In this document: one piece after another, positions 10,787 to 19,992 of the stretch
How positions within the stretch are numbered: the first letter of the stretch is position 1
Layout of the letters: every line of letters begins with the position of its first letter
Source: CBDAKK01 sp965196605
GTDB taxonomy: Bacteria; Spirochaetota; Spirochaetia; WTKD01; G963693115
Assembly: GCA_965196605.1 (NCBI GenBank)
Contig: CBDAKK010000008.1
Span: 372,001 to 436,000 of the forward strand
DNA length: 64,000 nt
Direction: 5' to 3'
Notes under the pieces: model-generated
What the model was told of the DNA's origin: nothing
What the model saw: only the letters and a program-made list of their open reading frames with translations
Databases searched by the model: none
Position numbers and translations under genes: made by a program

Positions 10787-11188
10787 ATGAAGAATGTAAC
10801 GTATTATGAAGTGGACGCGCAAGGCAGCGTGGTAATGGTGTACACCTACAAGCCCGAGGGTGGTACTGCTACGGTGGTGGACACCCCGCCGCCCGGGGGC
10901 ATGCTGAAGCCGCGCTGGGTGGGTGACGCAACAACGGGCACGTGGCTTGAGGCTGCAACGCGCACCGAGCGTGAGGAGCAGATTGACCGCGAGACTGACG
11001 AGGCCATTCAGGCGTGGGCGCGTGCCAAGGGCAAGAATGAGGCGTATTACATTAATTGCGGTATTTACGTCTGTATGAACAATGTGAGCGACACTACGGA
11101 CACTCAGTATAGGCACTACCAAGAGTACCGCGCCACCTGTGACGCAGAAAAAAAGCTGGCTAAAGCGCGTAAGGGGTCACTAACGTGA
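10787..11188 (+). CDS. Small protein downstream of tail fibre, possible fibre-assembly partner
   Basis: A 133-residue protein beginning MKNVTYYEVDAQGSVV, with a proline-glycine-rich stretch (DTPPPGGMLKP) and a charged helical C-terminal half (RTEREEQIDRETDEAIQAWARAKG). It starts after GGAGGAGAGA, 10 bp beyond the tail-fibre stop, so it is co-transcribed. Position and the PPPGG..W layout recall small tail-fibre assembly chaperones of phages, but I do not recognise a defined family and the role is inference. The Met is taken at the ribosome-binding site; an upstream in-frame extension overlaps the fibre gene. Confidence 0.6.
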   Translation: MKNVTYYEVDAQGSVVMVYTYKPEGGTATVVDTPPPGGMLKPRWVGDATTGTWLEAATRTEREEQIDRETDEAIQAWARAKGKNEAYYINCGIYVCMNNVSDTTDTQYRHYQEYRATCDAEKKLAKARKGSLT

Positions 11189-11192
11189 CTTT

Positions 11193-12178
11193 TTTTGGGG
11201 GCAGCACGCCCCCAAACCCCCACTGCTGGTCGTTCTGCGCTTACGCGCGAGCGTCTGTTTTGTAGCTGACGCGGCACTGCGTGAACGCGTCTTGTTGCCA
11301 CGGCTAGCATGCACTATGCAAACACTTCGGGTGGCAGTTCTTTTTCTTTTCTTTTTGAGGACGCAAAAAGAAAAGAAAAAGAACCAAAAAGAAAAGAAAA
11401 ACATCCTGTGTGGCTACGCCATAGGGACTAAGGAACTGAGTATAGGAAGCTACGCGTGTGTGGCTACGCCATAGGGAGCAAGAGACGAAATGCAATGGAG
11501 CGTGAGCTATCGCGCAGGCAATCGCGCGTGAGCGCAAAAGGCGTTTGCTTAATACGCGGGGGTGTGGGGGCTTGCCCCCACAGCGGCTTTTTCTTTGATG
11601 CGAATACTCCATGTTTGCTACGCTGCGCTCCGCAATCTGAATGTCAGCATCCTCTCGCTACGCTCGCGACTTTCTTTGGTACGAGTACTCATACAAACTT
11701 ATTTCCATACAAGCTTCATACTTGCGCATAGTATCTATGTCATTACTGCTTTAGCACACAGCATGCTTTTTTCTCTTTGATGCAAGCTCCATGTTTGTGC
11801 CGCATCGCGGCACTTATGCAGTAGTTTGCACCCGTTCACGCTTCGCGTTCTCGACTTTTTGGTTCTTTTGCTATAAGCTCCATTTCTGTGTTGCTACGCA
11901 ACACTTATTTCAATTGTTTCTAGCCGTTCGCTACGCTCTCGACTTTTCTTTTTTTTGCGTCATCACAGCCGTGCCATGGAGGGCACGCATAGGCTGACAG
12001 GGATGGTAAAAGAAAAGAAAAAGAACGGCCATCCGAGGCTTTTGCATGTGGCGTCTGGCTACGTGGCAACCCACAGCGTGAGCGTTTTTATGTCTTGCAC
12101 AGGTCAGCGCGCGCGTAAGCGCAAAGAGACGTCTTGCCGAAGGGGGGGGGTGTGGGGGGGTACTCCCCCCCACAGAGG
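11193..12178. repeat. Composite repeat island C
   Basis: Nothing gene-like is present. It opens with an inverted copy of the end of island B (11197-11335), a polypyrimidine/polypurine hairpin (11337-11384), two copies of the GGCTACGCCATAGGG module, a G-rich hairpin (about 11558-11585), the GTGCCGCATCGCGGCAC module (11776-11855), the GTTGCTACGCAACAC module (11870-11945), half hairpins (about 11943-12030) whose loop is filled by a CCGTGCCATGGAGGGCACG palindrome, and an outward-facing G-rich hairpin (12145-12178). Confidence 0.8.
11337..11384. repeat. Polypyrimidine/polypurine hairpin, copy 3 (inverted orientation)
   Basis: It has 20-bp perfect arms around the 8-nt loop GAGGACGC. Judging by the flank (CTTCGGGTGGCA on the left), this copy points opposite to copies 1 and 2. 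Confidence 0.85.
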
Positions 12179-12184
12179 CAAATG

Positions 12185-14344
12185 TTAGCCCCGCTTGCGT
12201 GGGCGGTGTTTGTTTCTTGTGCGTTCTTGTGCGGGTGAATGCTGTTTTTGTGTGGTGTCGTGGCCTAGTTCTAGGGCTGCGTCGTATATGTCGGGGCAGC
12301 TTTCTTGGAGCCATTCGACGTGGCAGGGTGCTATGGAGCGTGCGAAGTAGCGGGAGGTGCTGACTATTTCGCCTGCGACTATTGCGACGGGTGTTTTTTC
12401 GCGGGGGGTGTCGAAGAGTACGGCGCCGGGGTGTACGAATATTTTTTCGGCGCTTCGGTTTATGTAGGACATGCCGTTGCGTGCGTTTTTGTCTCTGAGG
12501 CAGACGTTGTAGGCGAGTCCGCGTAGTATGGCTTTCATCATTGCTTCTTCGTGTTGTTGTAGCTTTTTGGTGCGGGGTTCGTTGTTAAAGGCTACGCCGT
12601 GTGAGCGTACTATGTCTTCGAGTTGGAGGTAGACGTTGTATATTTCTTCCATTATTTGTGTGTCGAGGTAGTGTTTGGCGCAAAAGGTGCTTGCGGATTT
12701 GTGTCTGCTTTGGGTGTAGCGTGTGAACAAGTTAAGGTAGAGGAGGAAGTCGCTGCTGCCTATGCCAAAGGAGCGGTGTGCGGCGCGCGCTTCTGTCATG
12801 GCGTCCATGGGTAGCAGAAAGGGGTTGGGGGTTGTGAGGAATGATATGACTACGAGTACTTCGTGGAGTGCCTCGGGGTAGCGTTGCATGGCTTCTATGA
12901 CTATGCGGGCGTGCATGGGGCTTAAGGGAAAGTCGCCCATGATGGTGCCTATGGAGGTGATGCCTTGTTTGTCGTCGAGTGCGCCGAGGGATTGGAGGGT
13001 TTTGACTGCGGCGTGTATGGCGCTTTTTTGTGGCGCCGAGATGAAGGTGAAGGCTTCAAAGTCTTGTATGCCTATTTGCGCCATGCGTAGTACTACTTCT
13101 GAGAGGTCGGTGCGGTATATTTCTTCTTGGGTGTAGCGTTGCATGTGGTTGAAGTCTTGTTGTGAGTAGAGGCGGTAGCATATGCCGGCTCTGGTGCGCC
13201 CTGCGCGCCCGCAGCGTTGAATGGCTGATGCGCGAGAGATGGGCATTTCTTCGAGTATGGAGGCGAATTTGGCGTGGAGGAAGCTGTTTACCTTTGCCTT
13301 ACCGCTGTCTATGACCACGGCTATGTTGTCTATGGTTATGCTGGTTTCGCCTATGTTGGTGGCTACTACTACTTTGGTTTTGTCTTGGGGTGTCTTGGTA
13401 AAGACGCGCGACTGGGTTTCTTTGTCTAGCCTGCCGTAGAGTGGTAGCATGTACAGCTTGTCTACGCAGTCGAGTTTGGTGAGGCCTTCCATGCACATTT
13501 TGATTTGCTTTTCGCCCGAGAGGAATATGAGTATGTCGCCTTCGCTGCGTGCAACGGAGCTTTCTACGAGGAGGACGAGGTTGTGTATGAGCGCTTCGTC
13601 TGAGACGCCGAGTGAGGATGGCTTGCGCTTTTGGGCGCGGGCGCGGCGGGGTGCTGGTTTGGGCTTTTGGGGTTCTTGCGCTTGTTGTATGGGCATGTAG
13701 CGTATGTCGACCTTGTGGAGTGGGGTGTTTACGCAGACTATGGGGCAGTCGAAGAAGAACTTTGAGAAGACGCTGCTGTTTATGGTTGCCGAGGATATGA
13801 TGATTTTTAGGTCGGGGCGTAGTTCGCAGAGGTTGCGGAGGAGCCCGAGGGTAAAGTCTATGTTGAGGCTGCGTTCGTGTGCTTCGTCTACTATTATGAC
13901 GGAGTAGTCGTCCATGTACGGCGTGTGCTTTATTTCTTGTAGGAGTACTCCGTCTGTCATTATTTTGATGCGCGTGTCTTGGGTTGTGGGGTCGTCAAAG
14001 CGTATTTTGTATTCCACAAAGGAGCTTGGGAGTTCTTGGTTTTGGTGGAGTGCTTGCATGCGTATGATGTCCGCGGTGGAGAATGCGGCGATGCGGCGGG
14101 GTTGGGTCATGCCTACTACGCCGTGCTTGGTGTAGCCTACTTCGTGGAGTATTATTGGCAGCTGGGTTGTTTTGCCTGAGCCGGTGTTGCTTTCGACTAC
14201 CACGACTTGGTTGTCTGCTAGTGCGTTTATGACGTCTTGCTTGTGCTTGTATATGGGGAGTTGGTGCAGCTTTTCAAAGAGACTTTGGGGGCTGCTTTGT
14301 GTGCGCTCCTGTGTTAGGGCGTCGTCTTTTGTTGTTGTATGCAT
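12185..14344 (-). CDS. hrpA: DEAH-box ATP-dependent helicase, HrpA-like
   Basis: The 719-residue product carries the DEAH helicase motifs in order: GSGKTTQLP (Walker A), TQPRRIAA (Ia), DEAH (II), SAT (III), a segment around GDILIFLSG (IV), ATNIGETSITI (V) and QRCGRAGRT (VI). A winged-helix and ratchet region follow. Shorter than E. coli HrpA (about 1300 residues), it matches the compact HrpA/HrpB-like RNA helicases. The start is taken at the ATG inside the 3' end of hisS (31-bp overlap), since the upstream extension is the out-of-frame hisS sequence and Arg-rich. Co-transcription with hisS is likely. The C-terminus is basic (NKHRPRKRG). Confidence 0.85.
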   Translation of the reverse strand: MHTTTKDDALTQERTQSSPQSLFEKLHQLPIYKHKQDVINALADNQVVVVESNTGSGKTTQLPIILHEVGYTKHGVVGMTQPRRIAAFSTADIIRMQALHQNQELPSSFVEYKIRFDDPTTQDTRIKIMTDGVLLQEIKHTPYMDDYSVIIVDEAHERSLNIDFTLGLLRNLCELRPDLKIIISSATINSSVFSKFFFDCPIVCVNTPLHKVDIRYMPIQQAQEPQKPKPAPRRARAQKRKPSSLGVSDEALIHNLVLLVESSVARSEGDILIFLSGEKQIKMCMEGLTKLDCVDKLYMLPLYGRLDKETQSRVFTKTPQDKTKVVVATNIGETSITIDNIAVVIDSGKAKVNSFLHAKFASILEEMPISRASAIQRCGRAGRTRAGICYRLYSQQDFNHMQRYTQEEIYRTDLSEVVLRMAQIGIQDFEAFTFISAPQKSAIHAAVKTLQSLGALDDKQGITSIGTIMGDFPLSPMHARIVIEAMQRYPEALHEVLVVISFLTTPNPFLLPMDAMTEARAAHRSFGIGSSDFLLYLNLFTRYTQSRHKSASTFCAKHYLDTQIMEEIYNVYLQLEDIVRSHGVAFNNEPRTKKLQQHEEAMMKAILRGLAYNVCLRDKNARNGMSYINRSAEKIFVHPGAVLFDTPREKTPVAIVAGEIVSTSRYFARSIAPCHVEWLQESCPDIYDAALELGHDTTQKQHSPAQERTRNKHRPRKRG

Positions 14345-15675
14345 TGTAGTACTTCTTGTAGAGGTTGCTTGGCGTGTTGCTCGCGCGTGTGTAGGTTTTT
14401 CACGGTGAGCGTGCCGCTTGCGTGTTCCTCTTCTCCTATTATTATTAAGAATTGCGCGCCAATTTTTTGCGCGTACTTGAAGGCGTGTTTGAGGCCTTGG
14501 GTTGACGGGTAGACTTGCGCGGCTATGTCTGCGTGGTGAAATGCCTTGAGCTGCGCAAAGGCGCTTTCGAGGCATGGTCTTGTTTGTCCGTAGAGGAGGG
14601 CGCAGCTGGTGGTGGGGGTTGCTGCGTGTTCTTGTTCTTCTTCAAGCGCGGCGAGTAGTCTGTCCAGCCCTATGGAGGCCCCTACTCCTGCAAGGGGCGT
14701 TTTGCTAAAGCGCTGCGTCAGGTTGTCGTAGCGGCCGCCGGAGCATACTGAGCCTATGCTTGGGTTTTTGCGCATAAAGGTTTCGCAGACAAAGCCGGTG
14801 TAGTAGTCGAGGCCGCGCATGATGCTGGGGTCTATGATGAGCTGCGCGGTGGGCTCTGCGCCGCGCGTGATCTGTTCTATGCTTGCGAGTTCTTGGTAGG
14901 CCTGCGTGTCCTCAAGAAGCGGCGCTAGCTTGGCAAGGGTTTGTTCGTTGGTTTCTTCCGCGCTGCACAGCGCCATGAGGGAGTGCGCGCTTTTCTCGCT
15001 CATGTAGGCGCATAGGTCTCGCACGGTTTGCTCTTGTGGTACTTTGCGTGTTTTGTCCATAATGCGCAGCACGGGTATTGTGTGCGCCGCGCATTGCTCG
15101 CGTTCTAATATGCTGCTGAGTACGCCGCGGTGCGAAATGTGTATTGCGTATGTCCCTTGGTCTGCGGGGGTGCCGGTGATGATGGGGTGCAGTGTGGTGA
15201 GCGCGCGGTCTATGACCAGCGCAATGGTGCTGTCTGCGTACTGGTTGGTGAGCCCTATTATGTCGAAGTCGCATTGTATAAACTCGCGGTAGCGTCCGCG
15301 TTGCGCGTTTTCTCCGCGGAAGACCTTGCCAATTTGGTAGCGGTTGAATGGCTTGGGGAGGTCGAATTGGTTTATGGCTGCGTAGCGCGCAAAGGGTACG
15401 GTGAGGTCAAAGCGCATTGCTACCGCGCGCCTTCCCTTGTCTTCAAAGGTGTAGACTTGCTTTTCGGTTTCTGAAGCATGCGCGGGCTCTGTGCCGTGCG
15501 CGTGCCCTAGTAGCACGTCTTGGTGTTCAAGCACGGGCGTGTCTATGGGCACAAAGCCAAAGTTTTGAAAGACGCCTTGCAGCGCTTGAATGCAGCGCTC
15601 TCGTATTATTTGCTGCTGAGGCGGCATGTCGCGAAAGCCCTTGAGTACGCGCGGGGAAACCATTTGCTTGTTCAT
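14314..15675 (-). CDS. hisS: Histidyl-tRNA synthetase
   Basis: A class II synthetase of 453 residues that charges tRNA-His. Motif 2 is visible in GRYREFIQCDFDIIG, the histidine-specific loop in RGLDYYTGFVCETF, then SGGRYDNL and motif 3 GASIGLDRLL; a C-terminal anticodon-binding domain follows. Length is normal for the family. The ATG is preceded by TATGAT at 9 nt and no clear Shine-Dalgarno sequence. It is the first gene of a two-gene unit with the helicase and starts just inside repeat island D. Confidence 0.93.
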   Translation of the reverse strand: MNKQMVSPRVLKGFRDMPPQQQIIRERCIQALQGVFQNFGFVPIDTPVLEHQDVLLGHAHGTEPAHASETEKQVYTFEDKGRRAVAMRFDLTVPFARYAAINQFDLPKPFNRYQIGKVFRGENAQRGRYREFIQCDFDIIGLTNQYADSTIALVIDRALTTLHPIITGTPADQGTYAIHISHRGVLSSILEREQCAAHTIPVLRIMDKTRKVPQEQTVRDLCAYMSEKSAHSLMALCSAEETNEQTLAKLAPLLEDTQAYQELASIEQITRGAEPTAQLIIDPSIMRGLDYYTGFVCETFMRKNPSIGSVCSGGRYDNLTQRFSKTPLAGVGASIGLDRLLAALEEEQEHAATPTTSCALLYGQTRPCLESAFAQLKAFHHADIAAQVYPSTQGLKHAFKYAQKIGAQFLIIIGEEEHASGTLTVKNLHTREQHAKQPLQEVLQCIQQQKTTP

Positions 15676-15730
15676 CTATGTTCTATCATACAAGATTGAA
15701 AGTAACGCAAATGTGCGTGCCTTGCCTTTG

Positions 15731-16737
15731 TGGGGGGAGCCTCCCCCCACACCCCCACTGGATAAGACGCTGTACTGCGCTCCGCGCGGGTGTCTGTGTT
15801 GTAGCTCACGCGGTGTTGTATGAGTTTTTTCTGCGGTCAAGCAGCCGCGCCTGCTATGACATACGCTCGGATGACTGTTCTTTTTCTTTTCTTTTTTACC
15901 ATCCATGGCAGCCTATGCGTGCCCTCCATGGCACGGCTGTGAGGACGCAAAAAGAGTCGAGAGCCGAAGGCGAACGGGTGCAAACTATTGCATAAGTGCC
16001 GCGATGCGGCACAAACATGGAACTTGCACCAAAGAAAGAACCAAAGAAAAGAAAAAACATGCTGTGGGGCTACGCCATAGGGACTAAGAAACTGAGTATA
16101 GGAAGCTACGCAAGCGGGGCTACGCCATGGTAACAAAGGCGCTTAGTTTTAGGGGAGCTACGCGAGTGGGGCTAACGTCTAATAGGGAACAAGAGATGTG
16201 AGCAAAAAAACAAAGCCGCCCGTGTGTCAGCACCTCAAGATGCGCAGCGCCACCTGTGCGTAGCACCTCAATGTACTTACGCTTACAAATACATATACTC
16301 GCGCGTAAGCGCAGTACCAATGTCATAGCTCATAAGACTAGCGAGTTTTCTTTTCTTTCTTTGGTACTTTCTTTCTTTTCTTTTTCGTCGCAAAAAAAGA
16401 AAAGAAAGAAAGTACAGCCGTCCGAGGCATCATCGTATCGCGCCCTGCGCCGTGGCAACAGAAGGCGTGAGCAATCAAGCTAAAGTAACCCGTGCTTTGC
16501 ACCTACAGCAAACAAGCAAAGCCCCCTGTGCGGTAGCACTCAAGACGCACAGCGCGGAGCAACACAGAGATGGAGCTTATAGCAAGTACGGCCATCCGAG
16601 GTGTCATCATAGTGCAACTTGCTGCTTGGCAACAGAAGGCATCAGTCTTAGCTCACTGCAAGTGATATCACGCCACGCCGCATGCGCAAAACTCGCGTCT
16701 TATCCAGTGGGGGTGTGGGGGCGTGCCCCCACAAAGC
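15731..16737. repeat. Composite repeat island D
   Basis: No gene is credible in 15676-16759. It is bounded by G-rich modules facing outward (15731-15762 and about 16705-16737). Inside are a half polypyrimidine arm (about 15882-15900) split by a CCATGGCACGG palindrome module, the GTGCCGCATCGCGGCAC module in reverse (about 15955-16035), the CTACGCCATAGGG module twice, an intact polypyrimidine hairpin (16364-16415) and a fragment of the second stem-loop module (about 16555-16580). Confidence 0.8.
16364..16415. repeat. Polypyrimidine/polypurine hairpin, copy 4
   Basis: It has 22-bp perfect arms beginning GTACTTTCTTTC, an 8-nt loop CGTCGCAA, and the complementary arm ending GAAAGTAC. The terminal GTTC of copies 1-3 is GTAC here, and the other arm changes to match. 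Confidence 0.85.
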
Positions 16738-16759
16738 GCATATGCTATATCATGAAGCT

Positions 16760-17419
16760 ATGAATGCTTTACAGAAATCAAGAATAACCTTGTTGCCTTT
16801 GGTCATGACAGCGCTGGTGATTGTCCTTGACCAGTTATCGAAGTACATGATTATAGTGCTTATTCCGCAGGATTCCTACGCTGATATAAAGAAAGTGATT
16901 GGAGAGTTTTTGTGGATTGTGCATGTGCGTAATACGGGTGCGGCGTTTAGCCTTGGCTCTGGTTTGGAGAGTACTGCGCGTGTAGTGGTTTTGTTTGTTA
17001 TTCCTGTTGCGCTTATTGTTTACCTTTTGTATGCGTCAACCTACATGAAGTGGCAACTGCGTTTTAAGTTTCTGTCGGCTACCATTGCTGGTGGCGGCAT
17101 AGGGAATATGATAGATAGGTTTATACGCCCCGACGGCGTTGTGGATTTTGTGAGCGTGAAGCTGTACGGGCTTTTTGGCATAGAGCGGTGGCCGACATTT
17201 AATATTGCAGATACCGCCATTGTCATAAGCATGGCTGTGTGGCTTTTCTTTGTTTTTTTTACTAAGGAGGCAAGGCCTGCTGAAGCTACGCCGCCTGCGG
17301 GTTCTGCCTCGCCGACTGTTGAGGCTACGCTGCCTGCGGGTTCTACGCCGCCACCTTCTGAAGAAACTCAAGCCGAGGGCACTGCTGCTGATGAGGGCAT
17401 AGTTCTACCGCGGGTGTGA
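16760..17419 (+). CDS. lspA: Lipoprotein signal peptidase (signal peptidase II)
   Basis: This inner-membrane aspartyl protease removes signal peptides from prolipoproteins. Four membrane segments and the conserved boxes DQLSKYMI, VRNTGAAFSLG, GGGIGNMIDRF and FNIADTAIV are present, including both catalytic aspartates (in GNMIDR and NIAD). After the last membrane helix the protein continues for about 50 residues with a Pro/Ala/Glu-rich tail containing two near-copies of EATxPAGS, unusual for the family. The start is the Met of MNALQKSR; upstream in-frame Mets lie in or next to island sequence and no clear ribosome-binding site decides. Lipoproteins at both ends of the window would be its substrates. 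Confidence 0.9.
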   Translation: MNALQKSRITLLPLVMTALVIVLDQLSKYMIIVLIPQDSYADIKKVIGEFLWIVHVRNTGAAFSLGSGLESTARVVVLFVIPVALIVYLLYASTYMKWQLRFKFLSATIAGGGIGNMIDRFIRPDGVVDFVSVKLYGLFGIERWPTFNIADTAIVISMAVWLFFVFFTKEARPAEATPPAGSASPTVEATLPAGSTPPPSEETQAEGTAADEGIVLPRV

Positions 17420-17527
17420 TGCAAGGTGTGAAGTGGCAATAAGGTTGCTGTGCGGGGTGTGGGTTATACAATTTCCATACGTGTTTTGTAAGGTTGTGCT
17501 TATGGTGCATGCAAGGTGATTCTTTGT

Positions 17528-19105
17528 ATGAAGGAATACTTGAGTATAAAACAAGCTAGCTTATGGGCGACGGCTCACTTGCAAAAAGAGGTAAGTGCTT
17601 CAAATATATCGTATCTTATTCAATATGGGAAGGTTGCGAAGCACACGCAAAACGGAAATGTTGTTGTAGACAAGCATGACTTGCTAGCCTATTACAAAAG
17701 GCTTGGGAGTCAACGAAAAAATAGTTGGGAACAAAAACTGGGGCAAGACTTGCATTGGGCTTTGTCGTTTGAGCATGTAAAGGAACGAGAGACTACAAAA
17801 CATGTTCACAGGCTACATCCTTACAAGGGAAAGTTTATCCCGCAATTAGCGGAGTATTTTATGGGTGCGCACACTGATGCATATAAGCAGCGCGCTTATT
17901 TTCAGAAAGGCGACATCGTGCTCGACCCATTCTGTGGCAGTGGAACTACGCTTGTACAGGCAAGTGAATTGGGTATGCATGCAATTGGTGTGGATATTTC
18001 GGCATTTAACGCGCTCATAGCAAATGTCAAAGTAGCAGAAGTTGACTTATGTGATTTGGACGTAGCGATAAAAAAAATAACCAGTGCTTTAGAAGCATGC
18101 GTGGTAAAGAACAAGAATGCGGTGTTTGAGAATGATTTGCTTGAAGCCTTGTATGGTTTTAATAAAAAATACTTTCCTTCACCAGAGTACAAGGTCTGGT
18201 TGCGGCAAAACGCAATAGATGAGAAAGAGTACAGTCAAGAAAAGGAAGCGCGATTTCAGGAGCTATTCGAGGGGCTTAAAAGAAAACATGGTTTGGAAAT
18301 AGTGCAGAATGGTTCGGATACTTTTCTCAAAAAATGGTATCTTGCACCAGTGCGAAAAGAGATTGACTGCATGTATGAAGAATTCCAAAACATTTCAAAC
18401 CCCATAACAAAAAACATTGTGATGATCATGATAAGTCGAACGATTCGTTCTTGTCGCGCTACGACTCATGCAGATTTAGCAACGCTTAAAGAGCCTGTAA
18501 CAAGGCCGTATTATTGTAGTAAGCATGGTAAAATATGTAAGCCTTTGTTTTCGGCGCTTTCATGGTGGAGGCGCTATTCTGTCGATACAAAAAGTCGTCT
18601 TCTTGCCTTTAAGGTGTTAAAAACTAATACGTTTCAAATTTGCTTGCAAGGCGATGCACGCACTGTTGAAATTGCAAGCGCCTTAAGTCAGAGTCACAGT
18701 AGCCTTGCAAGGCTTGTGGAAAAACAAAAAATTAAAGGAATATTTTCTAGCCCGCCATATGTTGGGCTTATCGACTACCATGAACAGCACGCATACGCGT
18801 ATGAGCTATTTCAGCTTAGTCGCAATGATGCATTGGAGATAGGGCCGCTGTATAAAGGGCAAGGACAAGAAGCAAGGGCTACGTATATAGAAGGTATTGC
18901 CCGCACCCTTACTAATACGAAGCAATATTTACAAGAAGACTACGATGTTTTTCTTGTTGCAAATGACAAGTACAATATGTACAGTACTATTGCGGAAAAA
19001 GCGGGAATGAGCATTGTCAACAAATATCAAAGGCCTGTATTAAATAGAACAGAAAAGGACAAATCAGCTTATGCAGAAACAATTTTTCATCTCAAGGAAA
19101 CATAA
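17528..19105 (+). CDS. DNA methyltransferase of a type II restriction-modification system (SPPY type)
   Basis: The enzyme has the S-adenosylmethionine motif DPFCGSGTT (near residue 138) and a later catalytic motif SSPPY (near residue 412), an order and sequence typical of N4-cytosine-type amino-methyltransferases. The N-terminal 60 residues (YLSIKQASLWATAH..VSASNISYLIQYGKV) resemble a small helix-turn-helix of the excisionase/MerR kind, possibly DNA-binding or self-regulatory. Its stop codon TAA overlaps the ATG of the restriction gene. The start is the ATG after GCAAGGTGATTCTTTGT; a GTG 12 bp upstream is possible. It protects host DNA from the partner endonuclease. Confidence 0.85.
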   Translation: MKEYLSIKQASLWATAHLQKEVSASNISYLIQYGKVAKHTQNGNVVVDKHDLLAYYKRLGSQRKNSWEQKLGQDLHWALSFEHVKERETTKHVHRLHPYKGKFIPQLAEYFMGAHTDAYKQRAYFQKGDIVLDPFCGSGTTLVQASELGMHAIGVDISAFNALIANVKVAEVDLCDLDVAIKKITSALEACVVKNKNAVFENDLLEALYGFNKKYFPSPEYKVWLRQNAIDEKEYSQEKEARFQELFEGLKRKHGLEIVQNGSDTFLKKWYLAPVRKEIDCMYEEFQNISNPITKNIVMIMISRTIRSCRATTHADLATLKEPVTRPYYCSKHGKICKPLFSALSWWRRYSVDTKSRLLAFKVLKTNTFQICLQGDARTVEIASALSQSHSSLARLVEKQKIKGIFSSPPYVGLIDYHEQHAYAYELFQLSRNDALEIGPLYKGQGQEARATYIEGIARTLTNTKQYLQEDYDVFLVANDKYNMYSTIAEKAGMSIVNKYQRPVLNRTEKDKSAYAETIFHLKET

Positions 19106-19884
19106 TGTCATTATCAGTAAGTGAGAAACAGGGAATCGAGCATACCATCAAAAATAGTCTGCGGAAAAAGTTTGAAACCTACCATCCCGAGCCTGCATAC
19201 ATGCCATTTCATACAAGGTTGCTTGGGAAAGACAGGCTTGCGCTCTATTCATTTATACATTCGCTAAACACCAATTTTGGTACAACAATTTTTGAGCCCG
19301 TTGCGCTTTCTTTGGCTTCACGCACATTCACCCTTGCAAAGCGTCAAGTAAAATCAGGGGCATACCTTAGTAGTGATGCGCAATCTCAAATTCAGAATAT
19401 CATGGATGGGCTGAATACTGCCAATAGGCAGCCCAATAAACAGAAAGAGATTGATGAACTCAGAAGGGTCTGTCAAAGTGGAGAAAGGCGCGCGGTAAAG
19501 CTTACTAATATCGATGTGTATCTTGAAAAGAGCGATGACTCAATCTATCTCATTGATATAAAAACAGCAAAGCCCAATAAGGGTGGTTTTAAGGAATATA
19601 AGCGCACTCTTTTAGAATGGGCGGCATCGGTCTTGTATGAAAACCCAAGGGCAAAGGTCTACACGCTCATAGCTATTCCCTACAACCCGTATGAGCCTAA
19701 ACCCTACGAGCGCTGGACTATGGCGGGCATGCTTGACATGGAGGAAGAGCTAAAAGTAGCGGCAGAGTTTTGGAATTTTCTTGCAGGTGAAAATGCCTAC
19801 GAAGACTTGTTGGAATGTTTTGAAAACGTAGGGCGTGAAATGCGTGAAGAAATAGACGCGTACTTTGCAAAGTCTTACGCGTAA
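19105..19884 (+). CDS. Type II restriction endonuclease, TdeIII-like
   Basis: The 259-residue protein resembles the TdeIII family, named after a Treponema denticola enzyme recognising GGNCC. Shared-looking segments are FHTRLLGKDRLALYSFIHSL, IFEPVALSLA, IQNIMDGL, and the catalytic core IYLIDIKTAKPN followed by FKEYKRTLLEW. The D-x-K of DIKTAK fits the PD-(D/E)xK nuclease fold. It starts on the overlapping TAATG of the methyltransferase gene. Recognition of GGNCC here is inferred from the family resemblance, which I made by eye. Confidence 0.75.
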   Translation: MSLSVSEKQGIEHTIKNSLRKKFETYHPEPAYMPFHTRLLGKDRLALYSFIHSLNTNFGTTIFEPVALSLASRTFTLAKRQVKSGAYLSSDAQSQIQNIMDGLNTANRQPNKQKEIDELRRVCQSGERRAVKLTNIDVYLEKSDDSIYLIDIKTAKPNKGGFKEYKRTLLEWAASVLYENPRAKVYTLIAIPYNPYEPKPYERWTMAGMLDMEEELKVAAEFWNFLAGENAYEDLLECFENVGREMREEIDAYFAKSYA

Positions 19885-19992
19885 CGGCAGCACATGCAAT
19901 TTATAGAGCGTCGCTTTGTCATATTTGCTTATGCATAATTCGGCAATACGCGAACTTAATCACATCTGAGCCAAGCCCCAATGCTTTACAAC

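Noticed and set aside
8233..11188. Contractile injection system or full prophage at the fibre cassette
   Set aside because: Only the fibre and one small gene are present; no sheath, tube, baseplate or capsid gene lies between the islands.
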